A stretch of 64,000 nt of DNA. It comes from Halobacillus kuroshimensis DSM 18393 (GTDB lineage: Bacteria; Bacillota; Bacilli; Bacillales; Halobacillaceae). Below are positions 34,411 to 42,376 of this stretch, in pieces; the first letter of the stretch is position 1; every line of letters begins with the position of its first letter. The DNA is taken from contig NZ_AUDY01000011.1 in the NCBI RefSeq assembly GCF_000425705.1, positions 62,001 through 126,000 on the forward strand, in the 5' to 3' direction. The translations under genes and the position numbers were made by a program. Under the pieces are notes generated by a model. The model was not told the DNA's origin. It saw nothing but the letters and a program-made list of their open reading frames with translations, and searched no databases.

Positions 34411-34626
34411 ATGTATAAAGATAAAGAAAAAGATAAAGGCCAAAGCATGGCTGGGTTCCTTAACAAGATTTTGTCCATGGGTGATAAAATTGAAGTTCTA
34501 TCCGGTGATGAAGAGCTGGATGAAGGTTCCTACGTATATGCGGACGATCACTTCTTAGTATGGGCTGATGATAACGGCCATATCAACACAACGAACCTTG
34601 ATAATGTTACGGTTCGTAAAATCTAA
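34411..34626 (+). CDS. Hypothetical small protein, putative spore-envelope component B
   Basis: 71 residues. It starts at ATG 34411 with AAAAGGAGGG upstream; a longer frame beginning at 34189 runs through the previous gene and is not real. The core (MGDKIEVLSGDEELDEGSYV then FLVWADDNGHINTTNLDNVT) aligns with residues 41-85 of the preceding protein, though here it is acidic rather than basic. The opposite charge of two adjacent paralogues suggests they may interact. No family name can be given. A strong terminator follows. Confidence 0.7.
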   Translation: MYKDKEKDKGQSMAGFLNKILSMGDKIEVLSGDEELDEGSYVYADDHFLVWADDNGHINTTNLDNVTVRKI

Positions 34627-34634
34627 TTGAACGG

Positions 34635-34666
34635 AAAAAAGACTGGGATGGATCCAGTCTTTTTTT
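34635..34666 (+). terminator. Terminator after the small acidic paralogue
   Basis: AAAAAAGACTGG (34635-34646) pairs with CCAGTCTTTTTT (34654-34665), with a short loop and a T-run. Confidence 0.88.
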
Positions 34667-34682
34667 ATGGAAAATAAAGTAG

Positions 34683-34722
34683 AAAGCACTCGATGCTATA
34701 AAAGGGTATTGAGTGCTTTTTT
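34683..34722. terminator. Second hairpin, shared with the convergent kinase gene
   Basis: AAAGCACTC (34683-34691) pairs with GAGTGCTTT (34711-34719), extended by an imperfect inner stem. It lies just past the stop of the minus-strand kinase gene at 34725 and probably ends transcription from both sides. Confidence 0.7.
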
Positions 34723-34724
34723 AC

Positions 34725-35273
34725 TTATTTGGCTTTCTTCCAGGCTTGATAGACATCCGGCCTGAGTGTTTTTACATGTTTCATGAATTCTCCGGAGAGA
34801 TCAAACTTTTTCATACCCTTCATCAGCTTCGTTGGATAAGGGGCGTTCGATGTGAAGGCACGTTTGTGGTCAATCACTTTAAAATCGCCGGAGGCATCCA
34901 TCAGCATGTGGCGGACCTCTGTATCCCAGCGGGTAAACCCTAACCGCTTGAACTCTTCCAACACGAACAGGATTTTTTCCGTCATTTCTTCATCGATGTA
35001 TCCATGACGCTTCATATGCCGGGCAAGAGAGATGCCCTGAACGAACTCCATGACAATATAATGCTCTCCATATTCATAAAGGCGGGGCATAATGGTCGAG
35101 GTCTGTCCGATTTTCATCGCTTCCAGTTCCCGCTGCCATGTTTCCTCTTTAAAGAAGTATTTGACGACTTTGTCGTCGGCGACCTTGTAAATCTCCCCAT
35201 CTTTTCCATCGCCGATTATCTCATAGGGGGCCAGGTCCTTTTTAGTGATTTTCCCATTAAATAGATTCTCCAT
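34725..35273 (-). CDS. Small serine/threonine kinase-like protein (YrzF/RIO-like)
   Basis: 182 residues. The kinase elements are compact: IIGDGKDGEIYKVADDKVVK (glycine loop and lysine), HYIVMEFVQGISL (hinge), RWDTEVRHMLMD in place of the catalytic HRD loop, and FKVIDHKRAF where DFG would be. This is the layout of the short YrzF-type kinase-like proteins of Bacillus, some of which are expressed in sporulation. Whether it phosphorylates protein is unknown. Good AAAGGAATG-type ribosome binding site. It lies between putative spore-envelope genes and rpsN. Confidence 0.72.
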   Translation of the reverse strand: MENLFNGKITKKDLAPYEIIGDGKDGEIYKVADDKVVKYFFKEETWQRELEAMKIGQTSTIMPRLYEYGEHYIVMEFVQGISLARHMKRHGYIDEEMTEKILFVLEEFKRLGFTRWDTEVRHMLMDASGDFKVIDHKRAFTSNAPYPTKLMKGMKKFDLSGEFMKHVKTLRPDVYQAWKKAK

Positions 35274-35404
35274 AGGATCATTCCTTTTTTATTATAGACT
35301 TTGATGCTTCTATTAGTTTATGGAGGTTGTTTTCGTCTCGTAACCGGACCAAGTGCTGAAATTTGGGATGACGTAGAGGAGAACTGGCTGGGGGTTCATG
35401 ACAT

Positions 35405-35443
35405 TTGCCAAATGGCTGATCTTATGATTTAATAGGATTACAT
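35405..35443 (+). repeat. 39-bp promoter module shared with 48403-48441, copy 1
   Basis: Starts TTGCCAAATGG and ends GGATTACAT; 35 of 39 bases match the copy at 48403. It could supply a -35 (TTGCCA) and, 17 bases later, a -10 (TTTAAT). In both places Zur boxes follow directly downstream. Confidence 0.6.
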
Positions 35444-35447
35444 ATTT

Positions 35448-35470
35448 TAAAGCGTAATCGTTACACTTTA
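35448..35470. promoter_or_regulatory. Zur box 1 upstream of rpsN
   Basis: The core GTAATCGTTAC with flanks TAAAGC and ACTTTA follows the Bacillus Zur consensus (inverted repeat around GTAATNATTAC, A/T flanks). Zur represses zinc-independent ribosomal proteins when zinc is plentiful. Confidence 0.75.
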
Positions 35471-35524
35471 AATTGTTGGGGCATCCTCTTTAACAGGAGG
35501 TTCCCAAAAAAATTTACTGTAAAT

Positions 35525-35547
35525 TAAATAGTAATGATTACATTTAT
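35525..35547. promoter_or_regulatory. Zur box 2 upstream of rpsN
   Basis: A perfect GTAATGATTAC core with TAAATA and ATTTAT flanks. It lies 42 bases before the start codon, downstream of Zur box 1, suggesting tight double control. Confidence 0.8.
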
Positions 35548-35588
35548 GGATAGACAAGCATTTCTATAAAAGATTGGAGATATAAAAC

Positions 35589-35858
35589 ATGGCGAAAGCA
35601 TCAAAGATAGCAAAAGAGAAAAAGAGACAGGCGATGGTAGCGAAATACGCGGACTTGCGGAAAGAGTTGAAAGAGAAGGGCGACTATGAAGCCCTTCGAA
35701 AGCTGCCTCGTGATTCTTCCCCTACACGTTTGAAAGGCCGCTGCGAAATAACCGGCAGGCCCCGGGGGTATATGAGAAAGTTCAATATGTCCCGTATTGC
35801 TTTCAGAGACTACGCCCACAAAGGCCAGATCCCTGGTGTGAAAAAAGCCAGCTGGTAA
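35589..35858 (+). CDS. rpsN: 30S ribosomal protein S14, zinc-independent paralogue
   Basis: 89 residues. The sequence [20 protein letters not shown] and the signature [20 protein letters not shown] identify S14. The CxxC pairs of the zinc-ribbon form (61 residues) are absent, so this is the longer C-minus form (YhzA/RpsN2 type), used when zinc is scarce. Two Zur boxes lie immediately upstream, as expected for this gene in Bacilli. A hairpin terminator follows. It is well away from the main ribosomal operons. Confidence 0.95.
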   Translation: MAKASKIAKEKKRQAMVAKYADLRKELKEKGDYEALRKLPRDSSPTRLKGRCEITGRPRGYMRKFNMSRIAFRDYAHKGQIPGVKKASW

Positions 35859-35867
35859 TGGAAGGTG

Positions 35868-35917
35868 CATGGTTTTCTCCCGTTTTATTGAAGCGGAAGA
35901 AACCATGCGTTTTTTTA
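35868..35917. terminator. Terminator shared by rpsN and the convergent laccase gene
   Basis: GCATGGTTT (35868-35876) pairs with AAACCATGC (35901-35909), with an imperfect inner stem, followed by seven T. Confidence 0.85.
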
Positions 35918-37432
35918 TGTCTGAATAAAGTATGGACGCATCATTTCATAGTCCTCATGCTCTAAAATATGGCAGTGCCACACAAATAAACCAGGGTAGG
36001 GGCCAAAGCGCATCATAATCCTTGTTACTTCTCCGGGACGGGATCGAACGGTATCCTTCCAGCCTCTTTCATTCAAATCCGGAGCGGCACGCGGTCCTGT
36101 AAGGATGATCTTTCCTTCCTGTTTAAAAACATCCACATCGAAAGGCTGGCGGTCAAGGATTTGGAAACGGACCAAGTGAAGGTGGATCGGGTGGATCGCT
36201 TCTGTTTCATTGACGATGCTCCACACTTCCGTCTGTCCGAGCTTTGGAACTTCAGTAACGGGATCCGACCATAAGTGGTCATCCAACAGGTGAATATTCC
36301 GTCCGTATGAATCTTTCCGCATGCTCAGTTTCAGTGTCCGGGTTCTGTCCACGTGTGTAAACTTTGGAACAGGAGCGAGCCATCCAGGGATGGAGCTGTG
36401 ATCACCGCATGACAGATTCTCGTTGACTCGGAACTGCATAATCGTTCCAGTCGTTTCAGGATCCGCTTTTTCACCCTTGGTTTCGAAATTGTTCTCCAAA
36501 ATAATGGTTTTTCCATAACAAGTGGAGAAATCAATGATCACATCCGCTCTTTCGGCAGGTGCTAATACGAGAGCGGGGACGCGGACCGGGGTCTCAAGGA
36601 GTCCCTGATCTGTGCCGATTTGGATGAAAGGTGCTCCGTTGGAAAGGGAAAACCGGTAGATCCGGGCATTGGATCCGTTCAGCATCCGGAATCTGTATTT
36701 TCTAGGTTCAACATTTAAATAGGGCCAGACTTTCCCATTTACTAAAATGGTGTCTCCGTAAAAATCAGGGATGACCGAGGGAGTGGGTGCCGTTTGAGGC
36801 TGGGCTGGCCTTGATGGATAGAAAAGGCTGCCATCCGCCCGGAACGAACGGTCCTGGATGATCAATGGGAGATCGAAGGGACCGCAGGGAAGGTTCAGTC
36901 GGGCTTCATTTTCATCATGGACGATATACATGCCTGAAAGACCAGCGTAAATGTTGAGACGGGTAATCCCCATGGCATGGTCGTGGTACCAAAGGTTTGC
37001 TGCGTCTTGATGATTGGGGTAGGTGTACATTCGATGAGAAAAGTAAGGGCCTGCTTTTTTAAAGTGACGGGTGAACCATGCTTCAGGGTAGCCATCACTG
37101 GTATCCGGCGTCACTCCTCCATGCAGGTGTACGACTGTCCGTACTTCCGGCTGGCTTTTTTCTGCTCCATGAACCGTCGTATCAATGGGGAGAAAATGAC
37201 GCTCAGGAAGCTCATTTTTCCATAAGACGTGGATCGGCTGATGCTTCCAGACGTGAAATGTCGGCCCTGGATACTGCCCGTTGTAGCCCCACACTTTTGT
37301 AGGAGGGAGGTCTCGGTGCAGCTTCTGGAATGTTTGCTTCATTGTCACTTCAAAATAGGGGACACCGTGAAGACAGCCTGCCGGACGCATGGTTTTCATG
37401 ATGGGAAGGGGATCGACGAACTTTTTTAACAT
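35915..37432 (-). CDS. cotA: CotA-type multicopper oxidase (spore coat laccase)
   Basis: 505 residues, close to CotA length. All copper-site motifs are visible: VVHLHGGVTPD, NLWYHDHAMGITR, HPIHLHLVRF and VWHCHILEHEDYEM, the last carrying the type-1 Met ligand. The N-terminal FVDPLPIMKTMRP matches CotA, and there is no signal peptide, as expected for a coat protein made in the mother cell. It oxidises phenolics or bilirubin with O2 and gives coat pigment and UV/peroxide protection. Ribosome binding site TAGGAG. I could not find a convincing sigma-K promoter for it. Confidence 0.9.
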   Translation of the reverse strand: MLKKFVDPLPIMKTMRPAGCLHGVPYFEVTMKQTFQKLHRDLPPTKVWGYNGQYPGPTFHVWKHQPIHVLWKNELPERHFLPIDTTVHGAEKSQPEVRTVVHLHGGVTPDTSDGYPEAWFTRHFKKAGPYFSHRMYTYPNHQDAANLWYHDHAMGITRLNIYAGLSGMYIVHDENEARLNLPCGPFDLPLIIQDRSFRADGSLFYPSRPAQPQTAPTPSVIPDFYGDTILVNGKVWPYLNVEPRKYRFRMLNGSNARIYRFSLSNGAPFIQIGTDQGLLETPVRVPALVLAPAERADVIIDFSTCYGKTIILENNFETKGEKADPETTGTIMQFRVNENLSCGDHSSIPGWLAPVPKFTHVDRTRTLKLSMRKDSYGRNIHLLDDHLWSDPVTEVPKLGQTEVWSIVNETEAIHPIHLHLVRFQILDRQPFDVDVFKQEGKIILTGPRAAPDLNERGWKDTVRSRPGEVTRIMMRFGPYPGLFVWHCHILEHEDYEMMRPYFIQT

Positions 37433-37600
37433 ACGAATCGCTCCTATGCGTTGCTTGGTTCTTCTAGTTTATTGAACGAGGAAGAGAATTACGCCTCATG
37501 TTCAGACAGCGCCTTTCCATTCATCCATGTATCCCAAATTGATAAAATGTATGACTACTGATAACATTATGGGAAAATGGACAAAAATGAGGGGACGTAT

Positions 37601-38140
37601 ATGCCAAGGGTATCGAAGCGGCAGAAACTGCTGGAAGCAGCGGCAATGATTGTGAAGGAGCAGGGAAGCGATGCATTGACATTGGATGCCGTTGCAAAAA
37701 AAGCGGAAGTCAGCAAGGGCGGGCTTTTGTATCACTTTTCAACAAAGGAAGCTCTAGTGAAAGCGCTTGTCCAGCACATGAATGATATCTACAAAGAGAA
37801 CGTGGAAAGTTTTGTGGACGAAGAAGATGATGAAGTCGGAAAGTGGGCACGGGCATTCATTAAAGTGCTCCACGACAAAAGTATAGAAAACCAGACGATC
37901 AGTGGAGGGATGCTGGCCGCTCAAGGCATCAATCCTCAACTCATGAAGCCTTTACAGGAGACTTATGCTGACTGGCAGTATCATATGGAACATGATGGAC
38001 TCGATCCTGTCGATGCCACCATTCTGCGTCTTGCTGTAGACGGATTATGGCTGTCTGAAATTTTCGGCCTCGGTGTTTTACCCCAGACGCTTCGAGAGCA
38101 GGTGCTTGAACGGTTGGAAGAACAAAGCCGGCCTAAATAA
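37601..38140 (+). CDS. TetR-family transcriptional regulator
   Basis: 179 residues from ATG 37601, five bases after GAGGGGA; an in-frame ATG at 37577 is less well placed. The helix-turn-helix (KLLEAAAMIVKEQGSDALTL, KKAEVSKGGLLYHFSTKEAL) is canonical TetR. The C-terminal ligand domain has no recognisable specificity. It lies near, but is not coupled to, the BCCT/carnitine genes. Control of those or of the neighbouring decarboxylase-like gene is possible but not shown. Confidence 0.88.
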   Translation: MPRVSKRQKLLEAAAMIVKEQGSDALTLDAVAKKAEVSKGGLLYHFSTKEALVKALVQHMNDIYKENVESFVDEEDDEVGKWARAFIKVLHDKSIENQTISGGMLAAQGINPQLMKPLQETYADWQYHMEHDGLDPVDATILRLAVDGLWLSEIFGLGVLPQTLREQVLERLEEQSRPK

Positions 38141-38178
38141 AAATCACCAGATCCCAACAAGGGACTGGTGATTTTTTT
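38139..38178. terminator. Bidirectional terminator between tetR-type and decarboxylase-like genes
   Basis: AAAAATCACCAG (38139-38150) pairs with CTGGTGATTTTT (38165-38176), with an inner CCC/GGG pairing and a T-run. Confidence 0.88.
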
Positions 38179-38584
38179 ATGCGTACGTTTTTTGTTTGTT
38201 ATCGCGTTCCTGAAATACTTGTCGAGCCTGTGTCAGCGCATTGATTACAGAGGGGAATCCAACATAAGGAATCAACTGCATCATCGCTTCTACAATTTCT
38301 TTTTCCGTAAGCCCTGCGTTAAGGGCGGTATTGATATGAAGTTCGAGCTGGGGGAGACTTCCGCTTCCTTGAGTGACAAGACTGGATAAGACTGTAAGTG
38401 CGCGCCCTTTCTTATCCAGGTGATCCCGGTTGTAAATATCCCCGTAAGCAAACTCAATGATATATTTTCCGAGATCCGGGGAGATATCTTCCAACGCTTT
38501 CATCAGTTCAAAGTGATTGGTTCCTTTTTCTTCGTCTGTATATTCTCTTAAAATCTCCAATCCTTGTTCATATCGTGATTTCAT
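38177..38584 (-). CDS. Carboxymuconolactone-decarboxylase-family protein
   Basis: 135 residues from ATG 38584, behind an AAGGAGGGA site; a longer frame to 38716 is not used. SSLVTQGSGSLPQLELHINT and NAGLTEKEIVEAMMQLIPYV match the CMD/PcaC family. The CxxC of AhpD-type peroxidases is absent, so a peroxide-reducing role is unlikely. It follows the BCCT transporter gene by 19 bases on the same strand and is probably co-transcribed with it. Its substrate is unknown. Confidence 0.8.
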   Translation of the reverse strand: MKSRYEQGLEILREYTDEEKGTNHFELMKALEDISPDLGKYIIEFAYGDIYNRDHLDKKGRALTVLSSLVTQGSGSLPQLELHINTALNAGLTEKEIVEAMMQLIPYVGFPSVINALTQARQVFQERDNKQKTYA

Positions 38585-38603
38585 CGGTTCGTAATCCCTC
38601 CTT

Positions 38604-40148
38604 TTAAGATGCCTTTTTGTTTTCTTTTTCTTCCGCTGCCCGGTCCTCGTTGACCATTTTGATGAAGGACCATCCAAGAATCGGCAGGATGACAAGCAGT
38701 GGGAAGCCTCCGACAATGCTGATGGTCTGTAGTGTCGTCAATCCACCCATATTCATGAAAATCATTGGAAGGATGGACAATGCCAGAGCCCAGAACAGGC
38801 GGTTCCATTTAAGTGGTTCTCCTTCGACCCGTTTTTGAACGACGGAAGCAATGACATACGAACCGGAATCATAGGTTGTCGACAAAAAGATCGTCGCCAG
38901 TAAAATAAACACAATGATTGCAAATGTGGCTAATGGAAGCTCGGTTAATGTTCCGATGATGGCTGCAGGTGCCCCTTCATTATTTAATGTTTCAATAACA
39001 GGGTATTGCCCACTCAGCTCCAGGTACATCGAGTAGTTTCCTAGAATCCCGAAAAAGAGAATCGTTCCCAGGCTTCCAAATAAGACCGTTCCAAAAGCGA
39101 CCTGACGGATGGTCCGTCCTTTGGAAATCCGGGCGATGAACAAGCCGACGAATGGGGCATAAACGATCCACCACGCCCAATAGAATACCGTCCAGCCTTC
39201 CGGAAAACCGGTCCGTGTAAAGGAGGCCAGGTCGTTAAAGGGTTCCGACCACATGCTCATGAGGAAGAAGTTATCCATCATGCGGCCGAGGGCGGTGCCG
39301 GTTGTTTCTGTGATGAAGGTGGTCGGTCCAACGATGAAAATGAATAGGAGAAGTAGAAACGCCAGCCATAAGTTGATGTCACTTAATACCCGGATTCCTT
39401 TCTGCAGCCCGGAATAGGCACTGAGTCCGAAGATCAGTGTGCAAATCACTAGTACAACGGATTTCGTCATCATTGTATCAGGCAGGCCTACAAGATGATT
39501 CAGTCCGGATGAAATGATAGGAGCTGACAGAGCGAGACCGGTTCCGCCTCCACCAAGCAGTCCGAACATGAAGAGAATATCCACGAGTCGGCCGACCCAT
39601 GTATCTGTATATTTTCCTAAAACGGGACGGCATGCTTCACTGATTTTGAATACATCGGTTTTTTTGACATAAAACATGTAGCCGATAGGAAGGGCTGGTA
39701 TGGCAAACATTGCCCAGGCGATCGGTCCCCAGTGGAAAAACCCATAGGTCGATGCCCACTGGATCGCTTCGCTGGATCCAGCTTCAATTCCGAATGGGGG
39801 TCCCTGATAATAGTAGGCCCACTCAATGACACCCCAGTAAAGAATCCCTGTTCCAATTCCACTCGTGAACAGCATCGCTGCCCAGGAGCCGGTTTTGAAT
39901 TCTGTTTTTGTATCCGCATCTCCCAGCTTGATATCACCATAGCGGCTCACTCCTATGAATAAGAGGAAGAGCAGCATGACTAAGCCTACGGATAAGAATA
40001 GGAAACCGAGCCTCTGGGTAACGATTTCGTTTGCAGCCAGGACGATTTCCTTTCCTTGTTCCGGAAAGATAAGAAGAGGCAGTGAAACGAACAAAAGTAG
40101 TGCCAGGGCCCCTCCAAACGTTTTCCAATCCATGATTTGTTTTTTCAT
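38604..40148 (-). CDS. BCCT-family betaine/carnitine/choline transporter
   Basis: 514 residues with twelve transmembrane segments. The family marks are the GIGTGILYWGVIEWAYYYQG region (trimethylammonium-binding tryptophans), FGLLGGGGTGLALSAPIISS and WTVFYWAWWIVYAPFVGLFI. It couples uptake of a quaternary ammonium compound to Na+ or H+. The divergent operon degrades carnitine, and the two promoters are twins, so carnitine is the likely substrate. The C-terminal tail is short, so osmosensing through a long tail is not expected. Ribosome binding site TAAGGAGG. Confidence 0.88.
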   Translation of the reverse strand: MKKQIMDWKTFGGALALLLFVSLPLLIFPEQGKEIVLAANEIVTQRLGFLFLSVGLVMLLFLLFIGVSRYGDIKLGDADTKTEFKTGSWAAMLFTSGIGTGILYWGVIEWAYYYQGPPFGIEAGSSEAIQWASTYGFFHWGPIAWAMFAIPALPIGYMFYVKKTDVFKISEACRPVLGKYTDTWVGRLVDILFMFGLLGGGGTGLALSAPIISSGLNHLVGLPDTMMTKSVVLVICTLIFGLSAYSGLQKGIRVLSDINLWLAFLLLLFIFIVGPTTFITETTGTALGRMMDNFFLMSMWSEPFNDLASFTRTGFPEGWTVFYWAWWIVYAPFVGLFIARISKGRTIRQVAFGTVLFGSLGTILFFGILGNYSMYLELSGQYPVIETLNNEGAPAAIIGTLTELPLATFAIIVFILLATIFLSTTYDSGSYVIASVVQKRVEGEPLKWNRLFWALALSILPMIFMNMGGLTTLQTISIVGGFPLLVILPILGWSFIKMVNEDRAAEEKENKKAS

Positions 40149-40192
40149 ATAGAAATCCTCCTTAAGAAAAAGTCCGTTATGAATTTGATAAT

Positions 40193-40230
40193 CCGATGTA
40201 AACTTTACAATCCGGACGGTTTTGTTTCAA
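40193..40230 (-). promoter_or_regulatory. BCCT-side promoter with GTCCGGAT element
   Basis: On the minus strand: TTGAAA, 17 bases, then TAAAGT, with GTCCGGAT inside the spacer. The 25-base stretch around it matches the divergent promoter at 40455-40479 at 20 positions. Such matched promoters argue for one shared regulator. Confidence 0.7.
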
Positions 40231-40441
40231 TGGATGGATAGGGTCGTATAAGGGAGAATGTCCGTACATATTCAAGGAATGACGATCTGGGTCCGTTTAT
40301 TTGATGTTTTTTATTTAGTGTGTGCTTTGATAATAGTTTTAAAAGTTTATAAAGAAATTTTTGTACGATTGAATCATTGGTACAGAAGGGATGGAAAGGG
40401 ATTTTTGATCCCTGGTGGATAAGGGAAATATTGAAAGAGAT

Positions 40442-40479
40442 TTGAAACTGAACAGTCCGGATGGTATAGTTTAAACTGG
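40442..40479 (+). promoter_or_regulatory. Carnitine-operon promoter with GTCCGGAT element
   Basis: TTGAAA (40442-40447), 17 bases, TATAGT (40465-40470), with GTCCGGAT at 40455-40462 in the spacer. It lies about 40 bases before the start codon of the first gene. Twin of the BCCT-side promoter. Confidence 0.7.
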
Positions 40480-40516
40480 ATGATCAAACAAACCAATTCA
40501 AAGGAGGACCTTTGGA

Positions 40517-41407
40517 ATGAAAAATAAAGTATTGTTAACTTCTGCGGTCACAGGAGCGGGAGATACGATGAAGAAAAACCCCCACGTCCCTGTGACACCG
40601 AAGGAAATTGCAGCATCTGCGATTGAATCAGCTAAAGCGGGAGCTACGGTTGCCCACGTACATGCCCGGGATCCGCAAACGGGAGGCATCAGTCATGATG
40701 TGGACCACTATCGTGAAATCGTCGACCGGATTCGTGAATCAGAAACGGATGTCATCATCAATATTACGTCCGGTGGAGGCGGGGATTTCATCCCGAGCTT
40801 GAGCACACCTGCCGCGGGCGGAGACGGTACAGATATCCAGACGCCGTCTGAGCGTCATGCGCCTGTCGGTGAACTGCTTCCTGAAATGTGTACGCTCGAC
40901 TGCGGCAGCACGAACTTCGGAGACATGATTTATATGAGTCCGACAGAATGGCTTCGCGAACAGGCGGAATTGATCCAGGAGAGTGGTGTGAAGCCTGAAC
41001 TGGAATGCTTTGATACCGGTCATATTCGCTTTGCCAATCAATTGGTGCAAGAAGGGTTAATCGACGGCGATCCGATGTACCAATTCTGTCTTGGGATTCC
41101 GTGGGGAGCGGCGGCTGATGCAGAGACGATGATGTATATGAAGAACCGTATTCCGGAGAATGCCCATTGGTCAGCGTTTGGAATCGGGCGTATGCAGATG
41201 CCGATGGCTTCTCAATCAGCGATGCTCGGTGGAAACGTCCGTGTCGGCCTGGAAGATAATATTTATCTTTCCAAAGGCGTTCCTGCAACGAATGAACAGC
41301 TGGTCGACAAGGCTGTAGGTATGCTCCGCGGCCTGGATCTTGAGCCGATGAGCCCACAGGAAGCGCGTGAATATCTCAATCTAAGAAACCCACATGGAGG
41401 GAAATAA
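40517..41407 (+). CDS. BKACE-family beta-keto acid cleavage enzyme, probable 3-dehydrocarnitine cleavage
   Basis: 296 residues. The zinc-binding VAHVHARDPQTG and the INITSGGGGDFIPSLSTPAA stretch identify the BKACE (DUF849) family, which cleaves beta-keto acids with acetyl-CoA. In bacterial carnitine use the homologue (CdhC) turns 3-dehydrocarnitine and acetyl-CoA into betainyl-CoA and acetoacetate. The next two genes are the dehydrogenase and the thioesterase of that route, which fixes the assignment by context. The stop and the next start overlap (TAATG). Ribosome binding site AAGGAGG. Confidence 0.85.
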   Translation: MKNKVLLTSAVTGAGDTMKKNPHVPVTPKEIAASAIESAKAGATVAHVHARDPQTGGISHDVDHYREIVDRIRESETDVIINITSGGGGDFIPSLSTPAAGGDGTDIQTPSERHAPVGELLPEMCTLDCGSTNFGDMIYMSPTEWLREQAELIQESGVKPELECFDTGHIRFANQLVQEGLIDGDPMYQFCLGIPWGAAADAETMMYMKNRIPENAHWSAFGIGRMQMPMASQSAMLGGNVRVGLEDNIYLSKGVPATNEQLVDKAVGMLRGLDLEPMSPQEAREYLNLRNPHGGK

Positions 41408-42363
41408 TGTTGTCTATAAAACAAGCTGCCATTGTCGGAACAGGAGTTATCGGAAACGGCTGGATCGTTCGTATGCTTGCTCAAGGATATGATGTGATCG
41501 CAGCAGATCCAGCAGAAGGAGCAGAAGAACGGATGAGCCGGGCTGTTGAGCAGTCCTGGCCTTATGTGGAAGCACTCGGTCTTGCTGAGGGGGCTTCCAA
41601 AGATCGTTTAACATTCGTAAAAGATACAGAGGAAGCGGTGAAAAACGCGGACTTTATTCAAGAAAATGTGCCTGAAGTGGAGGAACTGAAGCAGTCAGTG
41701 CTGCAGACGATTGACAAACACGCTAAGCCGGATGCGATTATTGGTTCAAGTACGTCGGGCATTATGCCTTCTGAACTTCAAGAGCATCTACTGCATCCGG
41801 AACGATTTGTCGTGGCACACCCGTTCCATCCTGTGTATATCCTGCCTCTTGTAGAAGTAGTAGCAGGAAAACAGACGACAGACGAGAATGTAGATAAAGC
41901 GAAAGCTTTTTATGAAAGCTTGAATATGAGTGTCCTGCTCGTCCGCCATGAAATTGAAGGTCATATTGCAGACCGCCTGATTGAAGCGATTTGGAGAGAG
42001 TCTCTTCATATCGTTAATGAGGGAATTGCGACAACGGAAGAAGTCGACAAAGCCTTCACCCACGGTGCGGGTATGCGCTATGCCCAGTACGGTCCATTCC
42101 TGACGTTCCACTTAGCGGGAGGCGAAGGTGGTATGCGTCACATGCTGAAGCAGTTCGGCCCGGCCTTGAAAAAGCCGTGGACGAAGCTTGAGGCACCGGA
42201 ACTTACGGACGAATTGTATGACAAAGTCGTGTCCGGGTGTGAGCATCAGTCCAATGGCATGTCGATGTCTGAACTGGATCAGAACCGCAACGAATTTTTA
42301 GTGAAGCTGTATGATCTTGTACAGGAATACTGGCCGAAAGAACAGACCGCTGTCAAACGGTAA
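41407..42363 (+). CDS. L-carnitine dehydrogenase
   Basis: 318 residues of the 3-hydroxyacyl-CoA-dehydrogenase fold: NAD loop AAIVGTGVIGNGWIVRMLAQ near residue 8, SSTSGIMPSELQEH and the catalytic VAHPFHPVYILPLVEVV. The length and the WPYVEALGL region fit L-carnitine 3-dehydrogenases (LcdH/CdhA) rather than fatty-acid enzymes. It oxidises carnitine to 3-dehydrocarnitine with NAD+. Neighbours are BKACE upstream and a hotdog thioesterase downstream. A plain 3-hydroxybutyryl-CoA dehydrogenase is the main alternative. Confidence 0.85.
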   Translation: MLSIKQAAIVGTGVIGNGWIVRMLAQGYDVIAADPAEGAEERMSRAVEQSWPYVEALGLAEGASKDRLTFVKDTEEAVKNADFIQENVPEVEELKQSVLQTIDKHAKPDAIIGSSTSGIMPSELQEHLLHPERFVVAHPFHPVYILPLVEVVAGKQTTDENVDKAKAFYESLNMSVLLVRHEIEGHIADRLIEAIWRESLHIVNEGIATTEEVDKAFTHGAGMRYAQYGPFLTFHLAGGEGGMRHMLKQFGPALKKPWTKLEAPELTDELYDKVVSGCEHQSNGMSMSELDQNRNEFLVKLYDLVQEYWPKEQTAVKR

Positions 42364-42376
42364 AGGAGGAGGATTT

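Noticed and set aside
40788-41357. 189-codon minus-strand frame across the BKACE gene
   Set aside because: Antisense shadow; the plus-strand gene has clear family motifs and a good ribosome binding site.
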